A DNA stretch of 64,000 bases from Streptomyces shenzhenensis (GTDB taxonomy: Bacteria > Actinomycetota > Actinomycetes > Streptomycetales > Streptomycetaceae). Numbering within the stretch: position 1 is the stretch's first letter; every line of letters starts with the position of its first letter. The stretch lies in contig NZ_JAJONF010000022.1 in NCBI RefSeq assembly GCF_021462265.1, positions 62,001 through 126,000 of the forward strand, given 5' to 3'. The position numbers and the translations under genes are program-made. Under the pieces are notes generated by a model. It made no database searches. It saw only the letters and a program-made list of their open reading frames with translations, and was not told the origin of the DNA. Below, piece by piece: positions 13,519-22,798 of the stretch.

Positions 13519-15891
13519 GTGACGACACCCGGGTCCCTGGTTCCAGGGTCCATCGAAGGCAGGATCGCCGAGGAGCTCGGCGTACGGGAGCGGCAGGTCA
13601 AGGCTGCCGTGGAGCTGCTCGACGGCGGTTCGACGGTGCCCTTCATCGCCCGCTACCGCAAGGAAGCGACCGAGATGCTCGACGACGCGCAGTTGCGCAC
13701 GCTCGAGGAGCGGCTGCGCTACCTGCGGGAGCTGGAGGAGCGGCGGTCGGCGATCCTGGAGTCGGTGCGGGAGCAGGGCAAGCTCACCCCGGAGCTGGAG
13801 GCGCGGATCCGGGGCGCCGAGACCAAGGCGCGGCTTGAGGACATCTATCTGCCGTACAAGCCGAAGCGGCGGACCAAGGCGCAGATCGCCCGGGAGGCCG
13901 GCCTGGAGCCGCTGGCCGAGGGGCTGCTCCGGGACCCGGGGGTGGAGCCGCTGGCGGCCGCCGCCGCCTTCGTCGACGCCGACAAGGGCGTCGCCGATCC
14001 GCAGGCCGCCCTGGACGGCGCCCGCGCGATCCTCACCGAACGGTTCTCGGAGGACGCCGACCTCATCGGTGAGCTGCGTGAGCGGATGTGGGTGCGCGGC
14101 CGGCTCGCCGCGAAGGTGCGGGACGGCAAGGAGGAGGCGGGCGCGAAGTTCGCCGACTACTTCGACTTCGCCGAGCCGTTCACCGACCTGCCCTCGCACC
14201 GCATCCTGGCCATGCTGCGCGGCGAGAAGGAAGAGGTCCTCGATCTCGTCCTGGAGCCGGAGGAGCCGGCCGAGGGCCCGTCCTCGTTCGAGGGGATCAT
14301 CGCCCACAAGTTCCAGATCGCCGAACGCGGCCGGCCGGCCGACAAGTGGCTGTCGGACACGGTCCGCTGGGCCTGGCGCACCCGCATCCTCGTCCACCTC
14401 GGGATCGACCTGCGGCTGCGCCTGCGTACGGCCGCCGAGGACGAGGCGGTCGACGTCTTCGCGGCGAACCTGCGCGACCTGCTGCTCGCCGCCCCGGCCG
14501 GCACCCGGGCGACGCTGGGCCTGGACCCCGGTTTCCGGACCGGCGTGAAGGTCGCCGTCGTCGACGCCACCGGCAAGGTGGTCGCCACCGACGTCATCTA
14601 CCCGCACGTCCCGGCCAACAAGTGGGACGAGGCGATCGCCAAGCTGGCCCGGCTCGCCAAGGAGCACGCGGTCGAGCTGGTCGCGATCGGCAACGGCACG
14701 GCGTCCCGCGAGACCGACAAGCTCGCCGGTGAACTCATCACCAGGCACCCGGACCTGAAGCTCACCAAGGTGATGGTGTCCGAGGCCGGCGCGTCCGTGT
14801 ACTCGGCGTCCGCGTTCGCCTCCCAGGAACTGCCCGACATGGACGTGTCGCTGCGCGGCGCCGTGTCGATCGCCCGCCGGCTCCAGGACCCGCTGGCCGA
14901 GCTGGTGAAGATCGACCCCAAGTCGATCGGCGTCGGTCAGTACCAGCACGACCTGTCCGAGGTGAAGTTGTCCCGCTCGCTGGACGCGGTGGTCGAGGAC
15001 TGTGTGAACGGCGTGGGCGTGGACGTCAACACGGCGTCCGCACCGCTCCTCGCCCGCGTCTCCGGCATCACCTCCGGGCTCGCCGAGAACATCGTCGCCC
15101 ACCGCGACTCCAACGGCCCCTTCACCTCCCGGAGCCAGCTGAAGAACGTGGCCCGGCTCGGCCCGAAGGCCTACGAGCAGTGCGCGGGCTTCCTGCGCAT
15201 CCGTGGCGGTGACGACCCGCTGGACGCGTCGAGCGTCCACCCGGAGGCGTACCCGGTGGTACGGCGCATGGTGAAGACGTCGGGGCAGGAGGTGGCCGCG
15301 CTCATCGGCAACACGGGGGCGCTGCGCTCGCTGCGGCCGACGGACTTCGTGGACGAGACGTTCGGTCTGCCGACCGTCACCGACATCCTCAAGGAGCTGG
15401 AGAAGCCGGGGCGCGACCCGCGTCCGGCCTTCAAGACGGCCACCTTCAAGGAGGGCGTCGAGAAGATCTCCGACCTGTCCTCCGGGATGGTCCTGGAGGG
15501 GGTCGTCACGAACGTGGCGGCGTTCGGCGCGTTCGTCGACGTCGGTGTGCACCAGGACGGCCTGGTGCATGTCTCCGCGATGTCCAAGACGTTCGTCAAG
15601 GACCCGCGGGACGTGGTGAAGCCGGGTGACATCGTCAAGGTGAAGGTCCTCGAAGTGGACATCCCGCGCAAGCGGATCTCGCTGACGCTGCGGCTGGACG
15701 ACGAGGCCGCGCCGGCTGCCGGCGGCGAGCGCCGACCGCAGCAGCGGGGCGGCGGCGGGCGTCCGCCGCAGCAGCGCCAGCAGCAGCGCCAGGGAGGCGG
15801 CGCTCGTCAGGCGTCGGCGCCGGCGAACAGCGCGATGGCCGACGCGCTGCGCCGGGCCGGGCTGCTGGGCGGGAAGGACGGGAGGCGCTGA
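13519..15891 (+). CDS. tex: Tex-family RNA-binding protein
   Basis: This 790-residue protein has the Tex layout. Tex helices with FIARYRKEATEMLDD come first. A YqgF/RNase-H-like domain begins near residue 330 (LGLDPGFRTGVKVAVVD), followed by helix-hairpin-helix repeats (VNTASAPLLARVSGI, LARVSGITSGLAENIVAHRD, FTSRSQLKNVARLG). An S1 domain lies near 655-725 (GMVLEGVVTNVAAFGAFVDV). Tex proteins bind RNA and are linked to transcription processivity. The C-terminal 60 residues are Gln/Gly/Arg-rich (PQQRQQQRQGGG), an actinobacterial extension likely to bind nucleic acid. The GTG at 13519 fits the family N-terminus, although its ribosome site is weak. The repeat array precedes it. Confidence 0.93.
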   Translation: MTTPGSLVPGSIEGRIAEELGVRERQVKAAVELLDGGSTVPFIARYRKEATEMLDDAQLRTLEERLRYLRELEERRSAILESVREQGKLTPELEARIRGAETKARLEDIYLPYKPKRRTKAQIAREAGLEPLAEGLLRDPGVEPLAAAAAFVDADKGVADPQAALDGARAILTERFSEDADLIGELRERMWVRGRLAAKVRDGKEEAGAKFADYFDFAEPFTDLPSHRILAMLRGEKEEVLDLVLEPEEPAEGPSSFEGIIAHKFQIAERGRPADKWLSDTVRWAWRTRILVHLGIDLRLRLRTAAEDEAVDVFAANLRDLLLAAPAGTRATLGLDPGFRTGVKVAVVDATGKVVATDVIYPHVPANKWDEAIAKLARLAKEHAVELVAIGNGTASRETDKLAGELITRHPDLKLTKVMVSEAGASVYSASAFASQELPDMDVSLRGAVSIARRLQDPLAELVKIDPKSIGVGQYQHDLSEVKLSRSLDAVVEDCVNGVGVDVNTASAPLLARVSGITSGLAENIVAHRDSNGPFTSRSQLKNVARLGPKAYEQCAGFLRIRGGDDPLDASSVHPEAYPVVRRMVKTSGQEVAALIGNTGALRSLRPTDFVDETFGLPTVTDILKELEKPGRDPRPAFKTATFKEGVEKISDLSSGMVLEGVVTNVAAFGAFVDVGVHQDGLVHVSAMSKTFVKDPRDVVKPGDIVKVKVLEVDIPRKRISLTLRLDDEAAPAAGGERRPQQRGGGGRPPQQRQQQRQGGGARQASAPANSAMADALRRAGLLGGKDGRR

Positions 15892-15934
15892 GGGCAGTGC
15901 CTGCCGGGGGTGGCCGGGGAACCGCGGGCCCGTT

Positions 15935-16002
15935 GCGGCTGGTCGCGCCCACGCGGCGAAGCAGCGGATCGCCACGGCCCCGCGCCCCACGGGGGGCGCG
16001 GT
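15935..16002. repeat. REP-like intergenic element with terminator hairpin (after tex)
   Basis: This is one of four related elements in the window that share the core GCCGCGTGGGCGCGA (reverse strand here). It ends in a stem CCGCGCCCC/GGGGCGCGG (15981-15989 with 15994-16002). It lies 3' of tex and probably works as the terminator. Related copies are at 47846, 52612 and 60931. Confidence 0.6.
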
Positions 16003-16072
16003 TCCCCCGCCGGTGGGGCCTCGCGCCGCCTAATTCCGTGGACAATGATCCGTTGATCCGAAGACTGGTCCG

Positions 16073-16666
16073 ATGACTGGATCAGATTTCAAGGCCGATC
16101 TGCGGACCTACCTCCAGGACGCCCGGGACGTGCTGTTGTGGAAGCTGGAGGGGCTGTCCGAGTACGACATCCGGCGGCCGCTGACGCCCACGGGCACGAA
16201 TCTGCTGGGCCTGGTCAAGCATCTCGCCGGTGCCGAGGCCTGGTACTTCGGGGCGGCCTTCGGGCGGCCATTCGACGGGGCAATACCGCTGTGGTTCACC
16301 GGTGACACGGAACCCAACGGAGATCTGTGGGCGCGGCCCGACGAGACGCGTGCGGCGATTGTCGGCGGGTACCGGCGGGTCTGGACCCACTCGGACGAGA
16401 CGATCGCCGCGTTGCCCCTGGACGCGGTCGGGTACCTTCCCGTCGACCCGCCGAAGGAGATCACCCTCCACCGCGTCCTCACGCACATGGTCGCCGAGAG
16501 CCAGCGGCACGCCGGTCACGCCGACATCGTGCGGGAACTCCTCGACGGGTCGACGGGGCAGCGGGCGAACGGCACCAACATGGCGCCCGGCGACGCGGCG
16601 GCCTGGGTCGGGCACCGGGACCGGGTGGAGCGGGGGGCCGAGGGGGCCGGGCGGGGCGGTCGGTGA
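16073..16666 (+). CDS. DinB/DUF664 family protein
   Basis: This 197-residue four-helix bundle protein of the DinB/mycothiol-dependent enzyme superfamily has three metal-ligand-type histidine regions. They are LVKHLAGAEAWYFG near residue 49, THMVAESQRHAGH near 140, and the HAGHADIVRELLDG that follows. Such proteins often act as metal-dependent thiol S-transferases, using mycothiol in actinomycetes, but no substrate can be assigned. The last 30 residues are low-complexity Gly/Arg/Glu. It stands alone between tex and the ABC-F gene. The following 239 bases show no supported gene. Confidence 0.87.
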   Translation: MTGSDFKADLRTYLQDARDVLLWKLEGLSEYDIRRPLTPTGTNLLGLVKHLAGAEAWYFGAAFGRPFDGAIPLWFTGDTEPNGDLWARPDETRAAIVGGYRRVWTHSDETIAALPLDAVGYLPVDPPKEITLHRVLTHMVAESQRHAGHADIVRELLDGSTGQRANGTNMAPGDAAAWVGHRDRVERGAEGAGRGGR

Positions 16667-16905
16667 ACAGGAGACGAACCGAGCGTGCCAACTCACCGTC
16701 GTACCTGTGCGCCTCCTCCGGTGATCGCGCATGGCGTTCTCGTCATGCGCATGCGGGGTGGAGGACAGGTGCTGGCGGCCGGGCCGACGCCGAGGGCCGG
16801 GCTCATGTGGACGGACCACACCTCCGAGTACAGGTCGGCCTCCGGGCCGCGGTCCGCTCGGACGTTCTCGCGGGCCCCGAAGGGGCGCTTCGAGGCGGGA
16901 TGTCG

Positions 16906-18546
16906 TCAGCGTTCCGCTACCTTGCCTGCCGCCACCTCCAGGCGGCGGGTCACCCGGACCGCGTCCAGCATGCGGCGGTCGTGGGTGACCAGGAGGAGGG
17001 TGCCCTCGTAGGCGTCGAGCGCCGATTCCAGCTGCTCGATGGCGGGCAGGTCGAGGTGGTTCGTCGGCTCGTCCAGGACGAGGAGGTTGACGCCGCGGCC
17101 TTGGAGCAGGGCCAGCGCGGCGCGGGTCCGCTCCCCCGGTGACAACGTGGCCGCGGAGCGCAGCACGTGGTCCTGTTTGAGGCCGAACTTGGCCAGGAGG
17201 GTGCGGACTTCGGCCGGTTCGGTGTCCGGTACGGCCGCGCCGAAGGCGTCCAGCAGGGACTCGGTGCCGTGGAACAGCTTGCGGGCCTGGTCGACCTCGC
17301 CGACCAGCACGCCCGAGCCGAGGGCGGCGTGCCCGGCGTCCAGTTCCACCCGGCCGAGCAGCGCGGCGAGCAGCGTCGACTTGCCCGCGCCGTTCGCGCC
17401 GGTGACCGCGACCCGGTCCGCCCAGTCGATCTGGAGGGACACCGGCCCGAAGGTGAAGTCCCCGCGTCGTACCTCCGCGTCCCGCAGGGTGGCGACGACG
17501 GCGCCGGAGCGCGGGGCCGCCGCGATCTCCATGCGCAGTTCCCACTCCTTGCGGGGCTCCTCGACGGCCTCCAGGCGTTCGATCATGCGCTGGGTCTGGC
17601 GGGCCTTGGCGGCCTGCTTCTCGCTGGCCTCGCTGCGGAACTTGCGGCCGATCTTGTCGTTGTCGTTGGACGCCTTGCGACGGGCGTTCTTGACGCCCTT
17701 GTCCATCCAGGAGCGCTGCATCTGGGCGCGGTCCTGGAGGGCGGACCTCTTGTCGGCGTACTCCTCGTAGTCCTCGCGGGCGTGCCGGCGGGCCACGTCG
17801 CGTTCTTCCAGGTAGGCGTCGTAACCGCCGCCGTAGAGGTTGATCTGCCGCTGGGCGAGGTCGAGTTCGAGGACCTTGGTGACGGTGCGGGTGAGGAACT
17901 CGCGGTCGTGGCTGACGACGACCGTGCCGGCGCGCAGGCCGGTCACGAAGCGTTCGAGGCGCTCCAGGCCCTCCAGGTCGAGGTCGTTGGTGGGCTCGTC
18001 GAGGAGGAAGACGTCGTAGCGGGAGAGCAGGAGGGAGGCGAGGCCGGCGCGGGCGGCCTGGCCGCCGGAGAGGGAGGTCATCGGCTGGTCGAGGCCGACG
18101 GCCAGGCCGAGGGAGTCGCAGACCTCCTCGGCCCGCTCCTCCAGGTCGGCGCCGCCGAGGTCGAGCCAGCGCTCCAGGGCGGTGGCGTAGGCGTCGTCGG
18201 CGCCCGGGGCCCCGTCGACCAGGGCCTGGGTCGCCTCGTCCATCACGCGCTGTGCCTCGGCGACCCCAGTGCGCCGGGCGAGGAAGGCGCGGACGGTCTC
18301 GCCGGGCCGCCGCTCCGGCTCCTGGGGCAGGTGGCCGACGGTCGCGGCCGGCGGGGAGAGCCGCAGTTCGCCCTGTTCGGGAGCGGTGAGCCCGGCGAGC
18401 AGCCGGAGCAGGGTGGACTTGCCCGCGCCGTTGGCACCGACCAGCCCGATCACGTCACCGGGCGCGACGACGAGGTCGAGCCCGGAGAAGAGCGAGCGGT
18501 CGCCGTGCCCGGCGGCGAGGTTCTTGGCGACGAGGGTTGCAGTCAT
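16906..18546 (-). CDS. ABC-F family ATPase (translation factor / ribosome protection type)
   Basis: This 546-residue protein has two tandem ABC domains and no membrane segment. The first P-loop is GANGAGKST near residue 37, with signature LSGGQAARAG and Walker B FLLDEPTND. The second is GANGAGKST near 375, with signature LSPGERTRAA and Walker B LVLDEPTNH. The inter-domain linker is long and highly charged (YADKRSALQDRAQ, KGVKNARRKASNDNDKIG), as expected for a protein that enters the ribosomal E site. It may be a housekeeping EttA-like factor or an antibiotic-protection factor; the Streptomyces drug-resistance ABC-Fs have this size. Its leader is short and no attenuator is apparent, unlike the second ABC-F gene at 35.8 kb. 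Confidence 0.92.
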   Translation of the reverse strand: MTATLVAKNLAAGHGDRSLFSGLDLVVAPGDVIGLVGANGAGKSTLLRLLAGLTAPEQGELRLSPPAATVGHLPQEPERRPGETVRAFLARRTGVAEAQRVMDEATQALVDGAPGADDAYATALERWLDLGGADLEERAEEVCDSLGLAVGLDQPMTSLSGGQAARAGLASLLLSRYDVFLLDEPTNDLDLEGLERLERFVTGLRAGTVVVSHDREFLTRTVTKVLELDLAQRQINLYGGGYDAYLEERDVARRHAREDYEEYADKRSALQDRAQMQRSWMDKGVKNARRKASNDNDKIGRKFRSEASEKQAAKARQTQRMIERLEAVEEPRKEWELRMEIAAAPRSGAVVATLRDAEVRRGDFTFGPVSLQIDWADRVAVTGANGAGKSTLLAALLGRVELDAGHAALGSGVLVGEVDQARKLFHGTESLLDAFGAAVPDTEPAEVRTLLAKFGLKQDHVLRSAATLSPGERTRAALALLQGRGVNLLVLDEPTNHLDLPAIEQLESALDAYEGTLLLVTHDRRMLDAVRVTRRLEVAAGKVAER

Positions 18547-18582
18547 CAGAACGCCGATCCTAATGTCCGCGGGGCAGGGCGG

Positions 18583-19605
18583 TCAGCGCACCGTCGCCCG
18601 CACCAGGACGCTGCCGGAGGTGCGGGCCACGACGTAGGACGGGCCTTTGGCCGCCTTGCCGTCCAGGGGGATGCGGTGGCGGCCGGGTTCCAGGACGCCG
18701 TCGAAGAGTTCGTGGGCGCGAGGCCGGGAGAGCCGGTCGAGGCGGTACGCCGTGACCCGCACCCGGCAGGGCGAGGTGACCTCGATGCCGGCGGTGCCGT
18801 CGGCGGCGACCAGGCGGGCCAGCCGGCGCTGTAGCAGCGGGCTGCGATCGAGGGCGTGTTCGATCTGGGCGACGAGAAGCGGGACGATCGGGGCGAGGCC
18901 GTCGACGTAGGCCACGTCCACCCCCGCCCGCTCGAACGCCTGGCGTACGGCGGTCCGCTCGGCCTCGCCGGCCGCGGGGCCGAAGGCGACGGCACCGTAG
19001 CCGCGGAGCTCCTCGGCGGGGACGCCGTCGGCGTCACGGGTGATGTCGGCCCCGATGCCGATGGCGCGCAGGGCGGCGGCCAGCTTGGCGAGGAGGGCGA
19101 CGCGGGCGCCGATCAGCAGCACCCGGCGGCCGGGCGGCGGGCCGGACTCCGCCAGCAGCGCGCCGAGGGCCGCACGGTACTCGGGGCCGCGGAAGCGGAA
19201 GGGGCCGAGGCCGTGGTAGCCGTTCAGCTCCAGGTCGGCGTGTTCGCCGGTCTGCCAGGCGAACTCCCGCCACACGTAGTCGTCGCCGTCGTGCTCGATG
19301 ACCGCGGTGACCGCGCCGCAGGCCAGGTCCTCGCACTCCGGGCAGCCGTAGACGACGTACCGGTTGCCGGGCAGCGGTGCCGCCGACTCCAGCAGGAGGC
19401 TGCGGACCTGGGCGGTGAAGATCGCGGGCGGGACGTCGGAGGCGAGCGGGGAGACGGCGTCCAGGTCGGCGAGCTGGAACAGCAGCGGGCGGCCGTCGAC
19501 GACGAAGTCCGTGAAGTCCCGGTGGAGCTGGTAGCCGCCGTCGGCGCGGACACCGCCGGCGCGCATCGCCGGGGCCAGGCCGAAGGTCGCGTATGCGGCA
19601 GACAT
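18583..19605 (-). CDS. Actinobacterial protein of unknown function with a Cys cluster
   Basis: I do not recognise this 340-residue protein. Residues near 85-105 hold YGCPECEDLACGAVTAVIE, a C-x2-C-x4-C cluster that could bind zinc or an iron-sulphur cluster. The middle part reads like a Rossmann-type fold (GRRVLLIGARVALLAKLAAA and the following AIGIGADIT; GYGAVAFGPAAGEAERTAV). The C-terminal 90 residues look like a beta-rich domain (VTSPCRVRVTAY; RIPLDGKAAKGPSYVVAR). There is no signal peptide or membrane segment. It is divergent from the D-amino acid oxidase gene across only 65 bases, so the two may share control. A nucleotide-dependent redox role is a guess. Confidence 0.75.
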   Translation of the reverse strand: MSAAYATFGLAPAMRAGGVRADGGYQLHRDFTDFVVDGRPLLFQLADLDAVSPLASDVPPAIFTAQVRSLLLESAAPLPGNRYVVYGCPECEDLACGAVTAVIEHDGDDYVWREFAWQTGEHADLELNGYHGLGPFRFRGPEYRAALGALLAESGPPPGRRVLLIGARVALLAKLAAALRAIGIGADITRDADGVPAEELRGYGAVAFGPAAGEAERTAVRQAFERAGVDVAYVDGLAPIVPLLVAQIEHALDRSPLLQRRLARLVAADGTAGIEVTSPCRVRVTAYRLDRLSRPRAHELFDGVLEPGRHRIPLDGKAAKGPSYVVARTSGSVLVRATVR

Positions 19606-19670
19606 GCTGTGAGTATCCCCAGAGCGGGATGATCTGAGCGCGGCATGACATATTCCGCTAACGTCACGGT

Positions 19671-20618
19671 GTGCGTTCTGAGCTGAGTGACGAAGTGATC
19701 GTGGTCGGTGGCGGGGTCGTCGGACTGACCACGGCGGTGGTGCTGGCCGAGGGCGGGCGCCGGGTGCGGGTGTGGGCCCGGGAGACCGGCGGGCGTACGA
19801 CCTCGGCGGTCGCCGGCGCGCTGTGGTGGCCGTACCGCATCGAGCCGGAGGCGCTGGCCGGGGAGTGGGCGCTCGCCTCCCTTGTCGTGTACGCGGAGCT
19901 GGCGGCGCGACCGGAGGAGACGGGCGTACGCCTGGTCGAGGGCGTACACGGTGGACTGCGGCTGGACGAGCTGGGTGCCTGGGCGGCTCAGGTGCCGGGG
20001 CTGACCGAGACCGGTGAAGGTCTGGCGGCCCGGCTGCCGTTGATCGACATGCCGGTCCATCTGGCGTGGCTGCGGAAGCGGCTGGAGCGGGCGGGCGGGA
20101 CCGTCGAGGAGCGGGTGGTGGGCGACCTGGACGAGGCGGCCGCGCCGGTCGTGGTCAACTGCACCGGGCTCGGGGCCCGCTCCCTGGTCCCGGATCCGGC
20201 CGTGCGGCCGGTGCGCGGGCAGCTGGTCGTGGTGGAGAACCCCGGGATCACCACCTGGTACACGTCCGCCGACGAGGCGGAGGGGGGCGCCTCCGCCTAC
20301 TTCTTCCCGCAGCCCGGCGGGCTGCTGCTCGGCGGTACGGCGCAGGAGGACGCCTGGTCGCTGGAGCCGGATCCGGCGGCCGCGGCCGGGATCGTGGCGC
20401 GGTGTGCGGCGGTCCGGCCGGAGATCGCCGGGGCCCGGGTGCTGGCGCACCGGGTGGGGCTGCGGCCGTACCGGGCGGCGGTCCGGCTGGAGCCCGAACT
20501 CCGGCCGGGCGGGCGGATGCTGGTCCACAACTACGGGCACGGCGGGGCCGGGGTGACGGTCGCCTGGGGATGTGCGCGGGAGGCGGCCGGGCTGGTGGAC
20601 GCCGGCCCGGCCGCCTGA
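19671..20618 (+). CDS. D-amino acid oxidase (FAD-dependent)
   Basis: This 315-residue FAD oxidoreductase of the DAO family oxidises D-amino acids to imino acids with release of hydrogen peroxide. The dinucleotide motif VIVVGGGVVGLTTAVVLAEG is at residues 8-27. TTSAVAGALWWPY follows, and the C-terminal GLRPYRAAVRLE supplies the Arg expected to bind the substrate carboxylate. NYGHGGAGVTVAWGCA is the FAD-binding signature of D-amino acid oxidases. The S. coelicolor ortholog was characterised as a D-amino acid oxidase. The GTG start at 19671 puts the FAD motif at the usual place. It is divergent from the unknown Cys-cluster gene and converges on the secreted peptidase gene with a 4-base gap. Confidence 0.92.
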   Translation: MRSELSDEVIVVGGGVVGLTTAVVLAEGGRRVRVWARETGGRTTSAVAGALWWPYRIEPEALAGEWALASLVVYAELAARPEETGVRLVEGVHGGLRLDELGAWAAQVPGLTETGEGLAARLPLIDMPVHLAWLRKRLERAGGTVEERVVGDLDEAAAPVVVNCTGLGARSLVPDPAVRPVRGQLVVVENPGITTWYTSADEAEGGASAYFFPQPGGLLLGGTAQEDAWSLEPDPAAAAGIVARCAAVRPEIAGARVLAHRVGLRPYRAAVRLEPELRPGGRMLVHNYGHGGAGVTVAWGCAREAAGLVDAGPAA

Positions 20619-20622
20619 GCGG

Positions 20623-22575
20623 TCAGCCGGCGGGGACGCGCTGGACGGTGTGCGGTGTGCGGACGCCGTGCAGGGCGGTCGTCCCGGGGGCGGTCCACCG
20701 GGTGGCGGTCGCGCGGGTGAACGCGGCCGCGCCGCCGGCCAGCGGGACCGTGGCCGTCGTACGGGACAGGTCCACGGTGAGCGTCGGGGTGGTGGACGGC
20801 GGATCGATGAGGTCCTTGTCCGTGCCCGCGACGATCAGCGCCAGGCGGTGGCCCTTGGGTACGACGTGGTCGGTGGCCGCCAGGTCGAGTGTGATCGTGT
20901 AGGACTTGCCCGGGGTGAGCGGGACGCCCTTGCCGGGGTCGGCGTAGGTGCCGAGGTCGGCCCAGCCGCGGCTGAAGACGGTGTAGTCGACGGCCTTGGT
21001 CCTGGCCGCGGTCCGCAGGAAGCACGCGCTGTCGCCGGCCGTGCTCTCGCCCCAGCAGGTGCGGTCGGTGAGGGTGGTGATGCCCTCGGCCGCGTCGGCG
21101 TAGTCCCGGATGGTGTCGGGGCCGAGGTCGACCAGGACGGCGGTCAGGTGGGCCGAAGAGGTGGTCGGGGTGGCGGTGACGGTCACCTTCGACGAGCCGG
21201 ACAGGCGCAGGTCGCGGGTGAGCGGCGCGGTGAGGAAGCCGGCCTTGTCCGAGGTGGGGGTGGCGAGCTGGGCGGCCCAGTCGGTCTCGCTGTGCCGCGG
21301 GTCGTCGGTGAACGTCTCGGTGCCGAGGCCCCGGCTCAGCCCCAGGGTGCCGACGCCGGGCCGGCTGCCGGTGGCGGGGCGCAGGGTGGTGGCCTGCGTG
21401 TCGCGCGGCGGCCAGGCGGAGGAGGTCACCCACTGGTCGGGGTGGCGCTCGATGTCGGCGGTCGGCTCACGGTCGATGCCGTTGTCGTAGCCGAGGAGTT
21501 CGTGGTCGAACCAGCGGTGCAGGGTGTCGACCCAGGCGTCGCGCCGGTAGTCGAAGGGGTCCACGTGCCCGGTCTGGGAGAGCCAGATCTTGCGCTCGAC
21601 GCCGTGCCTGGCGAGGGCGTCCCACCACTGGCCGAAGTGCTTGGTGCGGACGTTGAGGTCCTGCATGCCGTGCACGAGGAAGACGCTGGCCCTGACCTTG
21701 GCGGCGTCCTTGACGTAGTCGCGCTCCGTCCACAGTCCGGTCCAGTCGCCGCTGCGCGGGGCGCCGTCGACCAGTTTCTGCTGGACGGCACCGCACTTGG
21801 CGAGGGCCGCGTCGCTCTCCACCGCGCCGGCCAGCCAGTCGGGGCCCGAGGCGTAGAGCGGGGCGCCCTGGGCGAAGTAGTAGTCGTACCAGGAGGAGAT
21901 GGCGCTGATCGGGACGATCGTCCTGAGACCCGCGACACCGGTGGCGGCCACGCCGTTGGCGATGGTGCCGTCCCAGCTCTTGCCGATCATGCCGGTCCTG
22001 CCGTTGGTCCAGGTCGCCTTGACGGTGGTGGTGCCGGTACGGCTGCGGTACGCCTTGGCACGGCCGTTGAGCCAGTCGATGACGGCCTTCGCGGACTGGA
22101 TGTCGGAGCGGCCGCCGACGTCGACGCAGCCGTCGGAGCGGTTGGTGCCGGCCAGGTCGACGCCGACGAAGGCGTAGCCGCGGGGCACGAAGTAGTTGTC
22201 GTAGAAGAGCGGCATCTGGACGACGTCGCCGTTCGCGTCGTACGTCTTCACCTGGCTCTCGTTGCCGCGTCCGCAGCAGGAGTAGTAGGGGCTGGCGTCC
22301 ATGATGACCGGCACCTTGCGGCCCTGCGCGGCGGGTTCCGCGGGCCGGACGATGTCGGCGGCGACGCGGTCGGTCCTCCCGTCGCCGTCGGAGTCCAGGC
22401 CGGTGTCCACCCAGACGGCCTCGCGGATGGCGTTCGCGTACGAGTAGACGGGCCGGCTCTCGTGAGGGGTACCGGCGGCCTGGGCGGCGCCCGGGGTGAG
22501 GAAGGCGGCGAGCAGGGCTGCGACGGCCGCGACGGCGAGCTGTCTCCAGATCGTGAAGCGCGTGCGTTTCGGCAT
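20623..22575 (-). CDS. Secreted Xaa-Pro dipeptidyl-peptidase-like hydrolase (S15/CocE family)
   Basis: This 650-residue secreted serine hydrolase has a Sec signal peptide: basic MPKRTRF, a hydrophobic AVAAVAALLAAFLTP and cleavage after AQAA near residue 34. The alpha/beta-hydrolase nucleophile is in GKSWDGT (Ser near 199), the acid is likely in GMQDLNVRTKH and the histidine is in QTGHVDPFDY. The C-terminal 230 residues form the jelly-roll of X-Pro dipeptidyl peptidases (AVLVDLGPD, GHRLALIVAGTDKD). It probably releases Xaa-Pro dipeptides outside the cell. A Ca-binding-like DTGLDSDGDGRTDR near the mature N-terminus is typical of Streptomyces members. It is divergent from the secreted M1 peptidase gene, so they form a secreted proteolysis pair. 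Confidence 0.92.
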   Translation of the reverse strand: MPKRTRFTIWRQLAVAAVAALLAAFLTPGAAQAAGTPHESRPVYSYANAIREAVWVDTGLDSDGDGRTDRVAADIVRPAEPAAQGRKVPVIMDASPYYSCCGRGNESQVKTYDANGDVVQMPLFYDNYFVPRGYAFVGVDLAGTNRSDGCVDVGGRSDIQSAKAVIDWLNGRAKAYRSRTGTTTVKATWTNGRTGMIGKSWDGTIANGVAATGVAGLRTIVPISAISSWYDYYFAQGAPLYASGPDWLAGAVESDAALAKCGAVQQKLVDGAPRSGDWTGLWTERDYVKDAAKVRASVFLVHGMQDLNVRTKHFGQWWDALARHGVERKIWLSQTGHVDPFDYRRDAWVDTLHRWFDHELLGYDNGIDREPTADIERHPDQWVTSSAWPPRDTQATTLRPATGSRPGVGTLGLSRGLGTETFTDDPRHSETDWAAQLATPTSDKAGFLTAPLTRDLRLSGSSKVTVTATPTTSSAHLTAVLVDLGPDTIRDYADAAEGITTLTDRTCWGESTAGDSACFLRTAARTKAVDYTVFSRGWADLGTYADPGKGVPLTPGKSYTITLDLAATDHVVPKGHRLALIVAGTDKDLIDPPSTTPTLTVDLSRTTATVPLAGGAAAFTRATATRWTAPGTTALHGVRTPHTVQRVPAG

Positions 22576-22798
22576 GCGGCGGACGCTACCTCGGTCAACT
22601 CCCGTGCAGAAGGGGGCATCTGGGGGACCTGTGGGACGGATTGCGGCCGAATGGCGATCGTGTGACAGCAGGTGCCATGGACAGGCCAGGGGACACAGGG
22701 ACTGAATAGGCTCCGAACAGTTTGGTGCTCCATCGACTTGGCGCCGCCCACCCGGAGGGGGCGGGTGCGCCTGGGCCCCCTACCGACTTGGAGTTCTC

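Noticed and set aside
16685..17011. Possible plus-strand ORF between the DinB-like and ABC-F genes
   Set aside because: It has no convincing ribosome site, no domain, and runs into the ABC-F gene antisense; codon usage is not clearly biased.
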